NCBI RefSeq assembly: GCF_004134775.1
Contig: NZ_SDOZ01000002.1
Coordinates: 124,001-188,000, forward strand
From: Candidatus Borkfalkia ceftriaxoniphila
Lineage (GTDB): Bacteria; Bacillota; Clostridia; Christensenellales; Borkfalkiaceae
DNA: 64,000 bases
Direction of reading: 5' to 3'
This document shows, one piece after another, positions 54,357 to 62,223 of the stretch (position 1 is the stretch's first letter; every line of letters starts with the position of its first letter). Both the position numbers and the translations under genes were made by a program. The notes under the pieces are model-generated. The model saw only the letters and a list, made by a program, of their open reading frames with translations. It had not been told where the DNA came from and ran no database searches.

Positions 54357-55865
54357 ATGCGAAAAGCGTTAAAGGAAAATTTAATAAGATTTTCAGCGTT
54401 GTTTATCCTTGCGGTATTGTGTTTTGCAATTTATTTTGGCGGTCTGATTCCCCCCGTAACCTATGCGGATAATGCCGCTTATACGGGCGTTTTAGAAGAT
54501 TTGTGCAAAGACGAAAATTTTACTACGACGCTGTACCCGACAAAATCAAACGATTACTCTTTGCAGGTCATTCAAATAGCCGAAAGCACGGGCAAGGAAT
54601 TGTTTGTTTACGTGTACCAGCCGAGCGGACAGGCGAAAAACCTTTGCGCCTCTTCCATCAATATTTCGTTGAAACCACGAAACGACATATCTAACATTCG
54701 CAATTATAAGTTGACTTTGCTCAATTCAAGCGGTGTTTTTTATAAATACCGTGTCGAGGGGTTCACGGTCAGCACGGCGGATACGCGGTACTACACGATA
54801 ACTACGATATACCGTCCGTTCGATAAAACGATTGACGAGGGAGCAGACCACGGCAACGAGATTACGGAAGTTGATTACAAGGTCGCAAAAGAGTACTGTT
54901 TTGCAGTGGTGAACGGCGAGCCGTTTTGCCGCGTCCTGGATATCGAAACGATCGAAATAACGGATAAGTTTGTCGGTTTTGTAAGATATTCGAACGGTTT
55001 CGAATGGTTTCCCTCATCGTGTGACAGTCATTTTGTCGCTTTTAATACCGACCGCGATATCGACAGGCTTTTGGAAGCGGACGTTTATTATACCACGCAA
55101 AAATATAAGTATTCTCTTATCGGGCAAATTCCCGAAGAGGAGTTCGGAGAAAAGCAAGATAAATATTCGTCCCTTGATTATACGCAAAAAGTCGAACATA
55201 CGGGCGGTGGCTGGTTTGCCCCTACATATGAATGGGACAGAATACAGACGGTCGAAAAATTCATTGCGGAAAATAATAAACTCCAAAACGTATACTCGGG
55301 TGCGCTTATTGACGTAAAAGTTGCAAATAAGATAACCGAAGAGGGCAAAGCCGCTTTAAAGAGCAAACAATGGGTTTTGCGTTTTGTCGAAACAGCGTAT
55401 GAAACTTGGCATGGAGTGAATGCGCGAAGTGAAACTACGACGCTGGTGGGCGATGTAACAATTTTGCGGTTAAAGTTTGAAACGGACGGCATTACCTATA
55501 ATCTCGGTACGATTGATAACAAACAGACGGGCGACCGCGACCCTGTAAACGACGAACAGATCGAAGTCGGATTGAGCAAAATGGGTAAATGGATACTTGG
55601 CATACTTGCTTTAATTTTATTGCTTGTAATCCTTATGCCGATACTTCCTTACATAGCAAAGTTGATTGTATGGATAATCCTTTTTCCGTTCAAATTGATT
55701 GCCGCGATATTTAAAGGAACAAGCAAAGCGGCAAAGAAAAAGCCCAAAGGCATAGGACAAAGCCCGCCCAAAGTACAAGCACCGCAACCGAAAGCGGTAT
55801 ATAAAACCACGAAAAAGGCAACGGGCAAAAATATTCCAACGAAAGCGAATAAAGACAGAAAGTAA
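54357..55865 (+). CDS. pIII-like adsorption protein candidate
   Basis: A 502-residue protein. A signal peptide (hydrophobic 11-32, likely cut after TYA near 37) leads a large extracytoplasmic domain (about 38-405). Two adjacent hydrophobic segments (about 409-452) and a very basic 50-residue cytoplasmic tail follow. This order - signal peptide, large outer domain, C-terminal anchor - is that of filamentous phage pIII. No sequence family recognised. AGAGGTGAAC precedes the ATG. It closes the structural gene block. Confidence 0.6.
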   Translation: MRKALKENLIRFSALFILAVLCFAIYFGGLIPPVTYADNAAYTGVLEDLCKDENFTTTLYPTKSNDYSLQVIQIAESTGKELFVYVYQPSGQAKNLCASSINISLKPRNDISNIRNYKLTLLNSSGVFYKYRVEGFTVSTADTRYYTITTIYRPFDKTIDEGADHGNEITEVDYKVAKEYCFAVVNGEPFCRVLDIETIEITDKFVGFVRYSNGFEWFPSSCDSHFVAFNTDRDIDRLLEADVYYTTQKYKYSLIGQIPEEEFGEKQDKYSSLDYTQKVEHTGGGWFAPTYEWDRIQTVEKFIAENNKLQNVYSGALIDVKVANKITEEGKAALKSKQWVLRFVETAYETWHGVNARSETTTLVGDVTILRLKFETDGITYNLGTIDNKQTGDRDPVNDEQIEVGLSKMGKWILGILALILLLVILMPILPYIAKLIVWIILFPFKLIAAIFKGTSKAAKKKPKGIGQSPPKVQAPQPKAVYKTTKKATGKNIPTKANKDRK

Positions 55866-55883
55866 ATTCTTTCTTTATTAGCG

Positions 55884-55967
55884 AAAGCTCCCCGCAGGGG
55901 TGTTGTTCCCCGTAAGGGGTGATAAAAGAAAATGCCGATCGGGGCGGGAAAGCCCCTTTCGGCATTT
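55884..55967. repeat. Repeated hairpin module, copy 1
   Basis: A small hairpin CCCCGCAGGGG (55890-55900), a second CCCCGTAAGGGG (55908-55919), then a large stem AAATGCCGA/TCGGCATTT with inner GGGGC/GCCCC (55930-55967). The 19 bases 55884-55902 are identical to 63064-63082. It lies in a 116-base gap with no gene. Confidence 0.8.
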
Positions 55968-55981
55968 AAAGGATTTTATTT

Positions 55982-56206
55982 ATGAATGTAAAATTAAAGT
56001 ATAACAACGCGCAACGCATTTCGTATGAACACGGCGTTGTTTGGGGTAAAAAGTTATTTCAACGTTGTTTAGACGGCGATAAAAACGAATTATTGCAAAT
56101 GCAGTCGCAGGATAATAGCCGTGCTTTTTCCCGTGGGGTTGGTGTCGGCGTGTTATCGGCTTATAATGATTTTTTACGAGGTAAGCATGGCAAAGAAAAA
56201 GAATAA
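55982..56206 (+). CDS. Small element protein, paralogue 2 of a three-member family
   Basis: A 74-residue protein with YNNAQRISYEHGVVWGK and a later FSRGVGVGVLSAYNDFL, loosely like the proteins at 49211 and 60624. It follows copy 1 of the hairpin module. The ribosome binding site is weak (AAGGATTTTATTT). Function unknown. Confidence 0.55.
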   Translation: MNVKLKYNNAQRISYEHGVVWGKKLFQRCLDGDKNELLQMQSQDNSRAFSRGVGVGVLSAYNDFLRGKHGKEKE

Positions 56207-56635
56207 TCGGAAACGTTCAACAGGTTGGGCACAAACAAAGCGTTATCCACACGCTGCTCATCCTGCTACATATCGGCGGAAAGGTATCGGAAGCGACGAT
56301 ATAGAGTATATCACGTTTACGCACTCTGACGAGGTTGATTTGGATAATAAAAAAGTTCGTACCGTTCCTATGTTGGATAACGTAAGCCCTGCCGAGCGGC
56401 GGAAAAACAAAGAGCAGGGAAAAAAGTTCGGGGAAAACCGTTCCTATGCTTATCCGGAAGTGTTTGTCGGCAAACGGTCTGCATTGCATAATGAAACAAA
56501 AGAATTTGAACCTGTGGAATTTGATAAAAAGCGTATAAAGAAAATGTTTGAAATTTTCCCGCGGGAAAATGTGCCTGTAACGGGCGGTAAAACAAAATAT
56601 AGGCAAAGGCAAAAGAAAAAGCCCCGCAAGTGATT
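56187..56635 (+). CDS. Basic element protein, unknown
   Basis: A 148-residue protein, very Lys/Arg-rich at both ends (MAKKKNNRKRSTGWAQTKRYPH at the start, KPRK at the end). The start at 56187 has ACGAGGTAAGC upstream and overlaps the previous gene by 20 bases; longer frames begin at 56121. A middle segment EYITFTHSDEVDLDNKKVRTVPML is distinctive. A nucleic-acid or virion-DNA-binding role is possible but not shown. Confidence 0.55.
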
Positions 56636-56648
56636 GCAGGGCAAAAAA

Positions 56649-56740
56649 ATAGAAAGTGCCACGAGCAATTAAGCCTCATTCCGTGGGGGCTACAAGGACG
56701 AGAGCGGCAAACCGCTGACACCGAGCCAAACACTTTCTAT
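56649..56740 (+). ncRNA. Structured intergenic element, three-branched
   Basis: The outer arms ATAGAAAGTG (56649-56658) and CACTTTCTAT (56731-56740) are perfect complements enclosing two hairpins: CCACG/CGTGG and AGCGG/CCGCT with loop CAAA. The shape is a three-way junction of 92 bases in a gene-free gap. No known riboswitch or ribozyme pattern was recognised. It could be an RNA element or a single-strand DNA replication signal. Confidence 0.55.
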
Positions 56741-56798
56741 ATGCTTATTATACGGCAACGCCGTTGATTTGTCAAACGATTTTTAGAGGTGAAAACAA

Positions 56799-57122
56799 AT
56801 GGAAGTTCTGATTACGATTTTAATTGTACTGTTCTGCATTGATATAGCGATAAGCGCGGTAAACGGAGTATTGGACGGAAAGCATGAAAGCGAACTGAAT
56901 TATCGGCTGCGGCGTATGGAACTGCTGCTTGACAGAGAACGGCGCGAAAGCGTGTTTCCCGAATATACCTACGACCGCAAAGCGGAAAGGCTTTGCGATC
57001 GCTGCAAGCATTGCAACGAAAGCGACAAGGTTTGCGGCTTGGACGGCGAACCGTTGGAAAATATCGACTGCACCGACTGCGCGAGCTACATAGCGAAAGG
57101 TGATGACAATGAAAACCTTTAA
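56799..57122 (+). CDS. Membrane protein with Cys-rich tail
   Basis: A 107-residue protein: TM segment at residues 3-20 (VLITILIVLFCIDIAISAV), a helical linker, then a six-Cys tail (CDRCKHCNESDKVC ... CTDC) that could bind zinc. AGAGGTGAAAA precedes the ATG. It overlaps the next small gene by 14 bases. Role unknown. Confidence 0.6.
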   Translation: MEVLITILIVLFCIDIAISAVNGVLDGKHESELNYRLRRMELLLDRERRESVFPEYTYDRKAERLCDRCKHCNESDKVCGLDGEPLENIDCTDCASYIAKGDDNENL

Positions 57123-57201
57123 GCGGGTATTGAAGATATTGCTTTTTATCGTCGTTGCGGCGGTGGTCGGATATTTTATTTATACGGGGGTTCAGATATG
57201 A
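57109..57201 (+). CDS. 30-residue single-pass membrane peptide
   Basis: MKTFKRVLKILLFIVVAAVV and ten more residues: a basic start and one TM helix (about 9-27). GAAAGGTGATGAC precedes the ATG. It overlaps the upstream gene by 14 bases and the next ATG by 4 (ATGA), so it is translationally linked. Size and topology match filamentous phage pVII/pIX-type minor coat proteins; that function is inferred. Too short for routine gene calls. Confidence 0.5.
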   Translation: MKTFKRVLKILLFIVVAAVVGYFIYTGVQI

Positions 57202-57392
57202 GCAAAAGCGGAAAGAAGTTTGAGAAAGGTTTTGAGAAATACATAGCGGAACAGGAAGCGAAAATATACGAGTTGGCAGCAATGCTGCGCGACGATTGGG
57301 AAATGTCCATGACAATGAGCGTGTCCATTGCCCGCGCGGCATATAAAGCGGGTTGGCGTAAGGTAAAAGACAATGAAACGGCTGCGCGTTGA
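57198..57392 (+). CDS. Small element protein, unknown
   Basis: A 64-residue soluble helical protein (KKFEKGFEKYIAEQEAKIYEL ... AARAAYKAG-like end) starting at ATG 57198, overlapping its neighbours on both sides. No family recognised. Wedged between the membrane peptide and the large ATPase. Confidence 0.55.
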   Translation: MSKSGKKFEKGFEKYIAEQEAKIYELAAMLRDDWEMSMTMSVSIARAAYKAGWRKVKDNETAAR

Positions 57393-59646
57393 TTACCGTC
57401 ATATCGTTTGCATAGTAATCACGCTCGGCTTTGTTGCTTTGGGCGTGTTCGAGTTTTTCGGCGCGGTCGGTCGCGTTATTGAGGGCGGGCGCGATTTTGG
57501 TTTATCGGCAGCGTATTACTTTTGCGAACTGTTTCAAATACCGCACAATATCACGCCTACCGTGAACGAGTTCCCGAAGATACCTTTTTTCGATTGGGGC
57601 GGTTCTACGCCGTCCTCTCCGTCAATTCCTATCCCCGACGAGTGGCAGGGCTTTACGGTGAAATGGTCGGAATATTGGCAGGTATGGGCAAGCGGCGAAA
57701 ACTTCTTTTCATACCTTGCCTTTCTCGGCAATCTGCTTTTGATACTGTCGAAAGTCCTGCTGCTCGTCGTTCCGTTCCTCTTGCTTGTATATCTTCTCTG
57801 CCGCCGAATATTGAAAACGCAAAACAACGATTATGACCGCGACAGCGTGCCGCTGCGGATATTCAAACGCATATCTTCCGTAACTTACCGCCCCGCCAAA
57901 GCGTGGTTGCTTTCCTTTTTCGTCTTTGTCCGCGACCGCGGTGTTTATTGGAAGATATGGCTTGCGCTGTGGCTGTTCTACTTCAATGCGTTTGCCATTG
58001 TTTTGGAGTTTATCGCCTTTTATTTATATTTCGTCGTTTCGTTTGATTTTGCGAATATCTATCGGCAGGTATATAAACTCATTCTTGACCTATGGACGGG
58101 CTTGACGTTCTTTCCGCTGTGGGTGTGGCTGGTCGGTGCCGTGGTTGCTCTCGGCATTGCAGCCCGAAAAAAGGGATATAAACGGCTGCGGCACAACGAG
58201 CGGCGCAACCGCGGTTTTCTGAACGAACGCGGCGTTGTAACGATTGTCGGCGGCGTGATGGGCGCGGGCAAGACGGCGTTTATAACCGATATGGCGTTAT
58301 CCGCCGAGGTGCAGCTCCGCGACCAAGCGTTTGAAATTATCCTCGAAAGCGATATGAAGTTTCCGTTTTTCCCGTGGTGTAACCTCGAAAACGAACTGAA
58401 ACGTGCTATCGAATATCACGCTGTTTTTTCCGTTCCGTCCTGCAAGGCGTGGCTGAAAAAGAAACTGCGCCGTTGGCAGAAAACGCCTTGCCGCGAAAAA
58501 CTGTTCAATTACGATTACGAGCGGTACGGCTTAACGTATGACGATAAATTAAAGGTGTCGGACGTATGGCAGGTCGCGGAAGATTTCGCTTGCGCGTATT
58601 TTATCTATACCGTGCAATCGTCTATGCTTTTGGCGAATTATTCGATACGGACGGACAACCTGTTTTCGGATATAGGCAATTTTCCGCTGTGGAACACGGA
58701 CTTTTTCGACCGCGACAGCCGATTGCAGGACAGTTATTCCCGCCATGCGCATATACTCGATTTTGATATGCTGCGGCTCGGCAAGATACTTTTGCAAAAC
58801 AACCCGAACAGAAACGCTTTCGGGTTCGGTGTGTATGTGATAACGGAGATAGACAAGGAACGGAAGAATACGCCCGAATTGCAAGAGGTCAAGCGGAACA
58901 CGGACGAGTGCAACCAAAAAAACGACCTGTTCAACGTGCTTTTGAAAATGTCGCGGCACGCTTGCGTGATTGCAAACCGCGTGTTCGTTAAAGTCGTTGC
59001 AGACTTGCAGCGTTTCGGAAGTCTGGGCGGCGACGTGCGGGAACTCGGCGAAGTCGTTACTATCGAGGCGCAAAGCGATATTGTTCCCGTACTGCCCTTT
59101 TATTCCCCGTTTTGGGTGTTCGATACGTTGTTCGGCTGGGTGTTCAATAAGTTCGCAAATTTATATGTCCGTTACCGTTATAACCGCGCGGACAACTCGC
59201 TTTTATTGTACTTGCTGAAAAGCATAACGGCGGCTATGCAGCGGCACGATACGGGCGTGCGCAACACGTTCGGCTGCGGGGTGTTGGCTCTGACGGTGGA
59301 GAACGGAAAGCAGGACGGCGAACAGCTCGCGCGGAAATGGTACAAAATGCCGAAAAAGGTTTATGCGAACCGCTATTCTACGGATTGCCTTTCGGGTATC
59401 TTTGAGAAGCGGGCGGAGCAGAACGCCGTCGGGTTGGACGATTTGCCCGAATACGTCGATACACGCGCGACGTGGGAAGAACTGCAAATGCAGCATAGCT
59501 TTTTCCAAGACGATTTGAACAAGGTAAACGTGCAGAACGAGCAGGCGGCCGAGCCGCAGCCGAACGCGATCGTGCCGACCGCCGTTCCCGAAACCTTTTC
59601 TTTCGGTTATGACAAAAGCGATATTATAGGGTTACAAAGGAAATAA
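57373..59646 (+). CDS. Polytopic Zot/FtsK-like P-loop ATPase
   Basis: A 757-residue protein. Four to five TM segments occupy the N-terminal 265 residues (about 11-32, 112-145, 192-222, 243-264). The cytoplasmic ATPase follows with Walker A GGVMGAGKT (293-301), preceded by a basic stretch (RKKGYKRLRHNERRNRG), and a Walker-B-like VYVITEID (487-494). The P-loop style recalls Zot/pI assembly ATPases of filamentous phages. Classical pI has its ATPase first and one TM later; here the order is reversed, more like FtsK or coupling proteins. The likely job is pushing DNA or coat protein through the membrane during virion assembly. The start overlaps the previous gene by 20 bases. Confidence 0.7.
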   Translation: MKRLRVDYRHIVCIVITLGFVALGVFEFFGAVGRVIEGGRDFGLSAAYYFCELFQIPHNITPTVNEFPKIPFFDWGGSTPSSPSIPIPDEWQGFTVKWSEYWQVWASGENFFSYLAFLGNLLLILSKVLLLVVPFLLLVYLLCRRILKTQNNDYDRDSVPLRIFKRISSVTYRPAKAWLLSFFVFVRDRGVYWKIWLALWLFYFNAFAIVLEFIAFYLYFVVSFDFANIYRQVYKLILDLWTGLTFFPLWVWLVGAVVALGIAARKKGYKRLRHNERRNRGFLNERGVVTIVGGVMGAGKTAFITDMALSAEVQLRDQAFEIILESDMKFPFFPWCNLENELKRAIEYHAVFSVPSCKAWLKKKLRRWQKTPCREKLFNYDYERYGLTYDDKLKVSDVWQVAEDFACAYFIYTVQSSMLLANYSIRTDNLFSDIGNFPLWNTDFFDRDSRLQDSYSRHAHILDFDMLRLGKILLQNNPNRNAFGFGVYVITEIDKERKNTPELQEVKRNTDECNQKNDLFNVLLKMSRHACVIANRVFVKVVADLQRFGSLGGDVRELGEVVTIEAQSDIVPVLPFYSPFWVFDTLFGWVFNKFANLYVRYRYNRADNSLLLYLLKSITAAMQRHDTGVRNTFGCGVLALTVENGKQDGEQLARKWYKMPKKVYANRYSTDCLSGIFEKRAEQNAVGLDDLPEYVDTRATWEELQMQHSFFQDDLNKVNVQNEQAAEPQPNAIVPTAVPETFSFGYDKSDIIGLQRK

Positions 59647-59653
59647 AGTAATT

Positions 59654-60661
59654 ATGGATATAGGATTGTTTGATGTTGATAGCCGTAATTTTCCGAATTT
59701 GCCTCTTATGAAAATATCCGCGTGGCATAAAGCGCAGGGTGATAATGTGGAATTTGTGCTTCCGCTTAAACACTACGATAAAATCTATGTTTCAAAAGTG
59801 TTTGGCGACGAGTTTTCGCAAATGTCCGATTATTGCTTACAGGCGGACGAAATTGTTTTCGGGGGTACAGGGTTTGCGATTACGGTCGAGAACGGAAAAG
59901 AAGTTTACCACAAAGACCGCGACCCGAATTTGCCCGATGAGATAGAACACATTTATCCTGATTATTCGCTCTATCCCGAACTCACGAAAGGAAAAGCGTT
60001 CGGTTTTCTTACGCGAGGTTGCTGCAATAACTGTGATTTTTGTATTGTTTCAAAGAAAGAGGGAATGTGCAGTAAAAAGGTTGCCGACCTTTCCGAGTTT
60101 TGGAGAGGACAGAAAGAAATCGTACTGCTCGACGCAAATATTCTTGCCTACAAAGACAGAATAGAGTTGCTCGAACAGCTTGCAGACAGCAAAGCATATG
60201 TTGATTTTACCCAAGGGCTTGACGCTCGATTTATAACGGAAGATGTCGCGCGGGCATTGGCAAAAGTTAAAAAGTCTGTTGTTCATTTTGCTTTTGATTT
60301 TATGAAAAATGAAGCGGCGATTTTACGCGGGCTGAATATTTATCGCAGATACAATAAAATAAATGATAAGGACAGCGTATATATTCTGACGAACTTTAAT
60401 ACGACGGTAGACGAAGATTTATACCGTGTCCGTAAAGTGCAGGAAATCGGCTTTTTGCCCGATGTGCGGATATACCGTAAAACGACAGCCCCGCAAATAT
60501 TGCGCGATCTGCAACGATGGGCGAATAATCGTATTTTATACCGCACTACTTCGTTTATGAATTATATTCCGCGTAGCGACGGTAAAAGGATAAAAGATTT
60601 ATATTTTAATGGAGCGATAAAAAATGAAACGGACGGTAGAAGAAAAATATCAATACAATAA
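59654..60661 (+). CDS. Radical SAM enzyme
   Basis: A 335-residue radical SAM protein. Iron-sulfur motif CX3CX2C is formed by Cys123, Cys127 and Cys130 (RGCCNNCDFC). An N-terminal B12-binding-like part (IYVSKVFGDE, DEIVFGGTG) and post-cluster segments IVLLDANILAYKD, FTQGLDARF and HFAFDFMKNEA follow. It fits phage-borne radical SAM proteins of unknown substrate. It begins 7 bases after the ATPase stop and overlaps the next gene by 38 bases, so it belongs to the element's operon. Confidence 0.85.
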   Translation: MDIGLFDVDSRNFPNLPLMKISAWHKAQGDNVEFVLPLKHYDKIYVSKVFGDEFSQMSDYCLQADEIVFGGTGFAITVENGKEVYHKDRDPNLPDEIEHIYPDYSLYPELTKGKAFGFLTRGCCNNCDFCIVSKKEGMCSKKVADLSEFWRGQKEIVLLDANILAYKDRIELLEQLADSKAYVDFTQGLDARFITEDVARALAKVKKSVVHFAFDFMKNEAAILRGLNIYRRYNKINDKDSVYILTNFNTTVDEDLYRVRKVQEIGFLPDVRIYRKTTAPQILRDLQRWANNRILYRTTSFMNYIPRSDGKRIKDLYFNGAIKNETDGRRKISIQ

Positions 60662-60905
60662 AAAACGGAAAGGCTTGTTTGCTTCGGGGTATTGTATGGG
60701 CGTAAATTTATATCGCGATTATCCGAAACAAGATGAGGAAGGCAAAATGCTTTCACAAGCCCTTGTGAACGTGGCAAAGGTACGGGCGCGCGAGGGACAG
60801 CAATTTTCCAAAGGTTTGCTGTGCGGTTATCGCGACAAAGCCAACGAGCGAAAGAAAAACCTTTCCTTTAGTAGCAAACAAGCCCCCTGCAGGGGTAATA
60901 AATAA
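60624..60905 (+). CDS. Small basic element protein, paralogue 3 of a three-member family
   Basis: A 93-residue Lys-rich protein (MKRTVEEKYQYNKKRKGLF, then GYCMGVNLY ... FSKGLLCGYRDKANERK). Its Tyr-Asn-Lys start and Gly-Tyr helix match the proteins at 49211 and 55982 loosely. Its last codons run through copy 2 of the hairpin module. It starts inside the radical SAM gene. Confidence 0.55.
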   Translation: MKRTVEEKYQYNKKRKGLFASGYCMGVNLYRDYPKQDEEGKMLSQALVNVAKVRAREGQQFSKGLLCGYRDKANERKKNLSFSSKQAPCRGNK

Positions 60906-60939
60906 AACGCCGGACGGGGCAGTAAAGGCCTTTTCCGGC
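60856..60939. repeat. Repeated hairpin module, copy 2
   Basis: AAAACCTTTCCTTT (60856-60869, also at 63040-63053), a 12-base perfect palindrome CCCCTGCAGGGG (60884-60895), and a second stem GCCGGA/TCCGGC (60909-60939) whose loop ACGGGGC ... AAAG resembles copy 1. Part lies in the 3' end of the small gene. Confidence 0.75.
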
Positions 60940-60967
60940 AGCAAAAATAATTTTAACGAGGTAAAAC

Positions 60968-61903
60968 ATGGAGGCAACGGCATTACAGCCCTATTATGGC
61001 AACGATTGTCCTTTTAATAAGACATATAAGATATACAGCGACGGCAGTCATTACATAGCCCGCCCGCAAGTAAAAGGCATAGCACGAAAATACAAGAAAC
61101 GCCCGCAGACGGAAATAGACGTGCTTTTCGACGAATTTTATAAGGTCGGCGTGCGCAGCGTGTTGGACGAAAAGGATAAATCTATCGAGACACGCACCGC
61201 GAAGTTGGTACCGTTTATTTTGACGGGGTTGGAAGATTATTTTCCGTATTACCCCGATTTGGAAAAGTATGTCCGCGAGAACGTGGAACGGAAAGAGCGG
61301 AACGCTTGGCAGCGGGAAAAGCGGTTCCGCAGAAAAGCGTATCTGAACAAGTGGAATTTTTTCGTTACATTTACATACAGCAATCGGAAGCACACGGAAG
61401 AAACATTCAAAAGGAAGCTGCGGAAATGCCTTGCAAATCTGGCAACGCGGCGTGGCTGGCGGTTTATGGGCGTACCCGAACGCGGGGAGAAAACAAACCG
61501 CCTGCACTATCATTTTTTAGTATATATCCCGCGAGGGGAAATGGTCGGAGTGCTTACGAAAAAGAGAGATTACAGCATGAAAACGGGAAAGTTGGAAGAA
61601 ACTTTTTCCAACAGTTTTTTCGAGCGGAAGTTCGGAAGAAACGATTTTGAGGAGTTAAACGTTATGGAAATGAAAAGCGGCGAAGCGGTTGGCTATCTGC
61701 TGAAATATTTGCGCAAGACGGGGGAACGTGTTATATACAGCCGTGGCATACCCACGGAAATCGAAAAACGGCTCGACGAAAGCGTGTTTGCGGCGGCGTT
61801 TGAAAACGACAATGCTTGCCGGCAAGTGCTGTTCGATAATGTAATCGAATGGAAACGGGATATATACCCGCTTACGCGGCAGCGAGAGCCGATAGCGGCG
61901 TAG
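60968..61903 (+). CDS. HUH rolling-circle replication initiator
   Basis: A 311-residue Rep. Motif 1 FFVTFTYS (131-138), HUH motif RLHYHFLVYI with His180 and His182, and motif 3 GYLLKYLRK with the candidate nicking Tyr243 and nearby Lys. This is the pattern of single-Tyr initiators of small ssDNA phages and plasmids (inovirus, microvirus type). It would nick one strand at the double-strand origin. ACGAGGTAAAAC precedes the ATG. A structured intergenic region follows. Confidence 0.85.
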   Translation: MEATALQPYYGNDCPFNKTYKIYSDGSHYIARPQVKGIARKYKKRPQTEIDVLFDEFYKVGVRSVLDEKDKSIETRTAKLVPFILTGLEDYFPYYPDLEKYVRENVERKERNAWQREKRFRRKAYLNKWNFFVTFTYSNRKHTEETFKRKLRKCLANLATRRGWRFMGVPERGEKTNRLHYHFLVYIPRGEMVGVLTKKRDYSMKTGKLEETFSNSFFERKFGRNDFEELNVMEMKSGEAVGYLLKYLRKTGERVIYSRGIPTEIEKRLDESVFAAAFENDNACRQVLFDNVIEWKRDIYPLTRQREPIAA

Positions 61904-62049
61904 CAACGCTGCGATAATATAGCACGAATAAGAAACGAAGTCTTGCGCCTATGGAACAGCATACGGCGCAATTTTGCGTTGCCGAAAAGTGAATGACAAG
62001 GGAAAAACGCCCGCGTAAATCGCTTTTCGGTGCCGAACCCCGAAAGAAT

Positions 62050-62096
62050 AAGGCGGTTTTCCGAAGCGGTATAGCGCGGAAACCGCCTTTTTCGGT
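62050..62096 (+). terminator. Terminator after rep
   Basis: AAGGCGGTTTTCCG pairs with CGGAAACCGCCTT around an 11-base loop, with T-run following. Confidence 0.8.
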
Positions 62097-62146
62097 GGAA
62101 AAACGGCGGCTGTTTCGGTCGTTTCGGGTGTTTTATTCGTGCGTTT

Positions 62147-62207
62147 TTGCGCGCCCCCTTGTCCGCCGCGCGGAGCGCGGCGCTCGTATAGACAAGGGGG
62201 CGCGCAA
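62147..62207. repeat. Giant hairpin with 17-bp perfect arms
   Basis: Arms TTGCGCGCCCCCTTGTC (62147-62163) and its exact complement (62191-62207). The 27-base centre contains a second perfect 8-bp hairpin CGCCGCGC/GCGCGGCG with loop GGA. Both GC-rich; no T-run follows, so it is not an ordinary terminator. Packaging signal or minus-strand origin candidate. Confidence 0.75.
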
Positions 62208-62223
62208 TGCTCTTTTAGGAAGA

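Larger units (their letters stand above)
61904..62223. other. Structured intergenic region after rep (origin/packaging candidate)
   Basis: These 320 bases contain no supportable gene but three inverted repeats: TTGCGCC/GGCGCAA (near 61947-61976), a terminator (62050-62096) and a giant hairpin (62147-62207). Filamentous phage genomes place origin and packaging hairpins in just such a region next to the replication gene. Assignment is by analogy. Confidence 0.6.

Noticed and set aside
56649..56740. Guanidine-II riboswitch (two ACGA-type loops)
   Set aside because: The ACGA strings do not sit in loops closed by their own stems; the likely pairing is a three-way junction instead.
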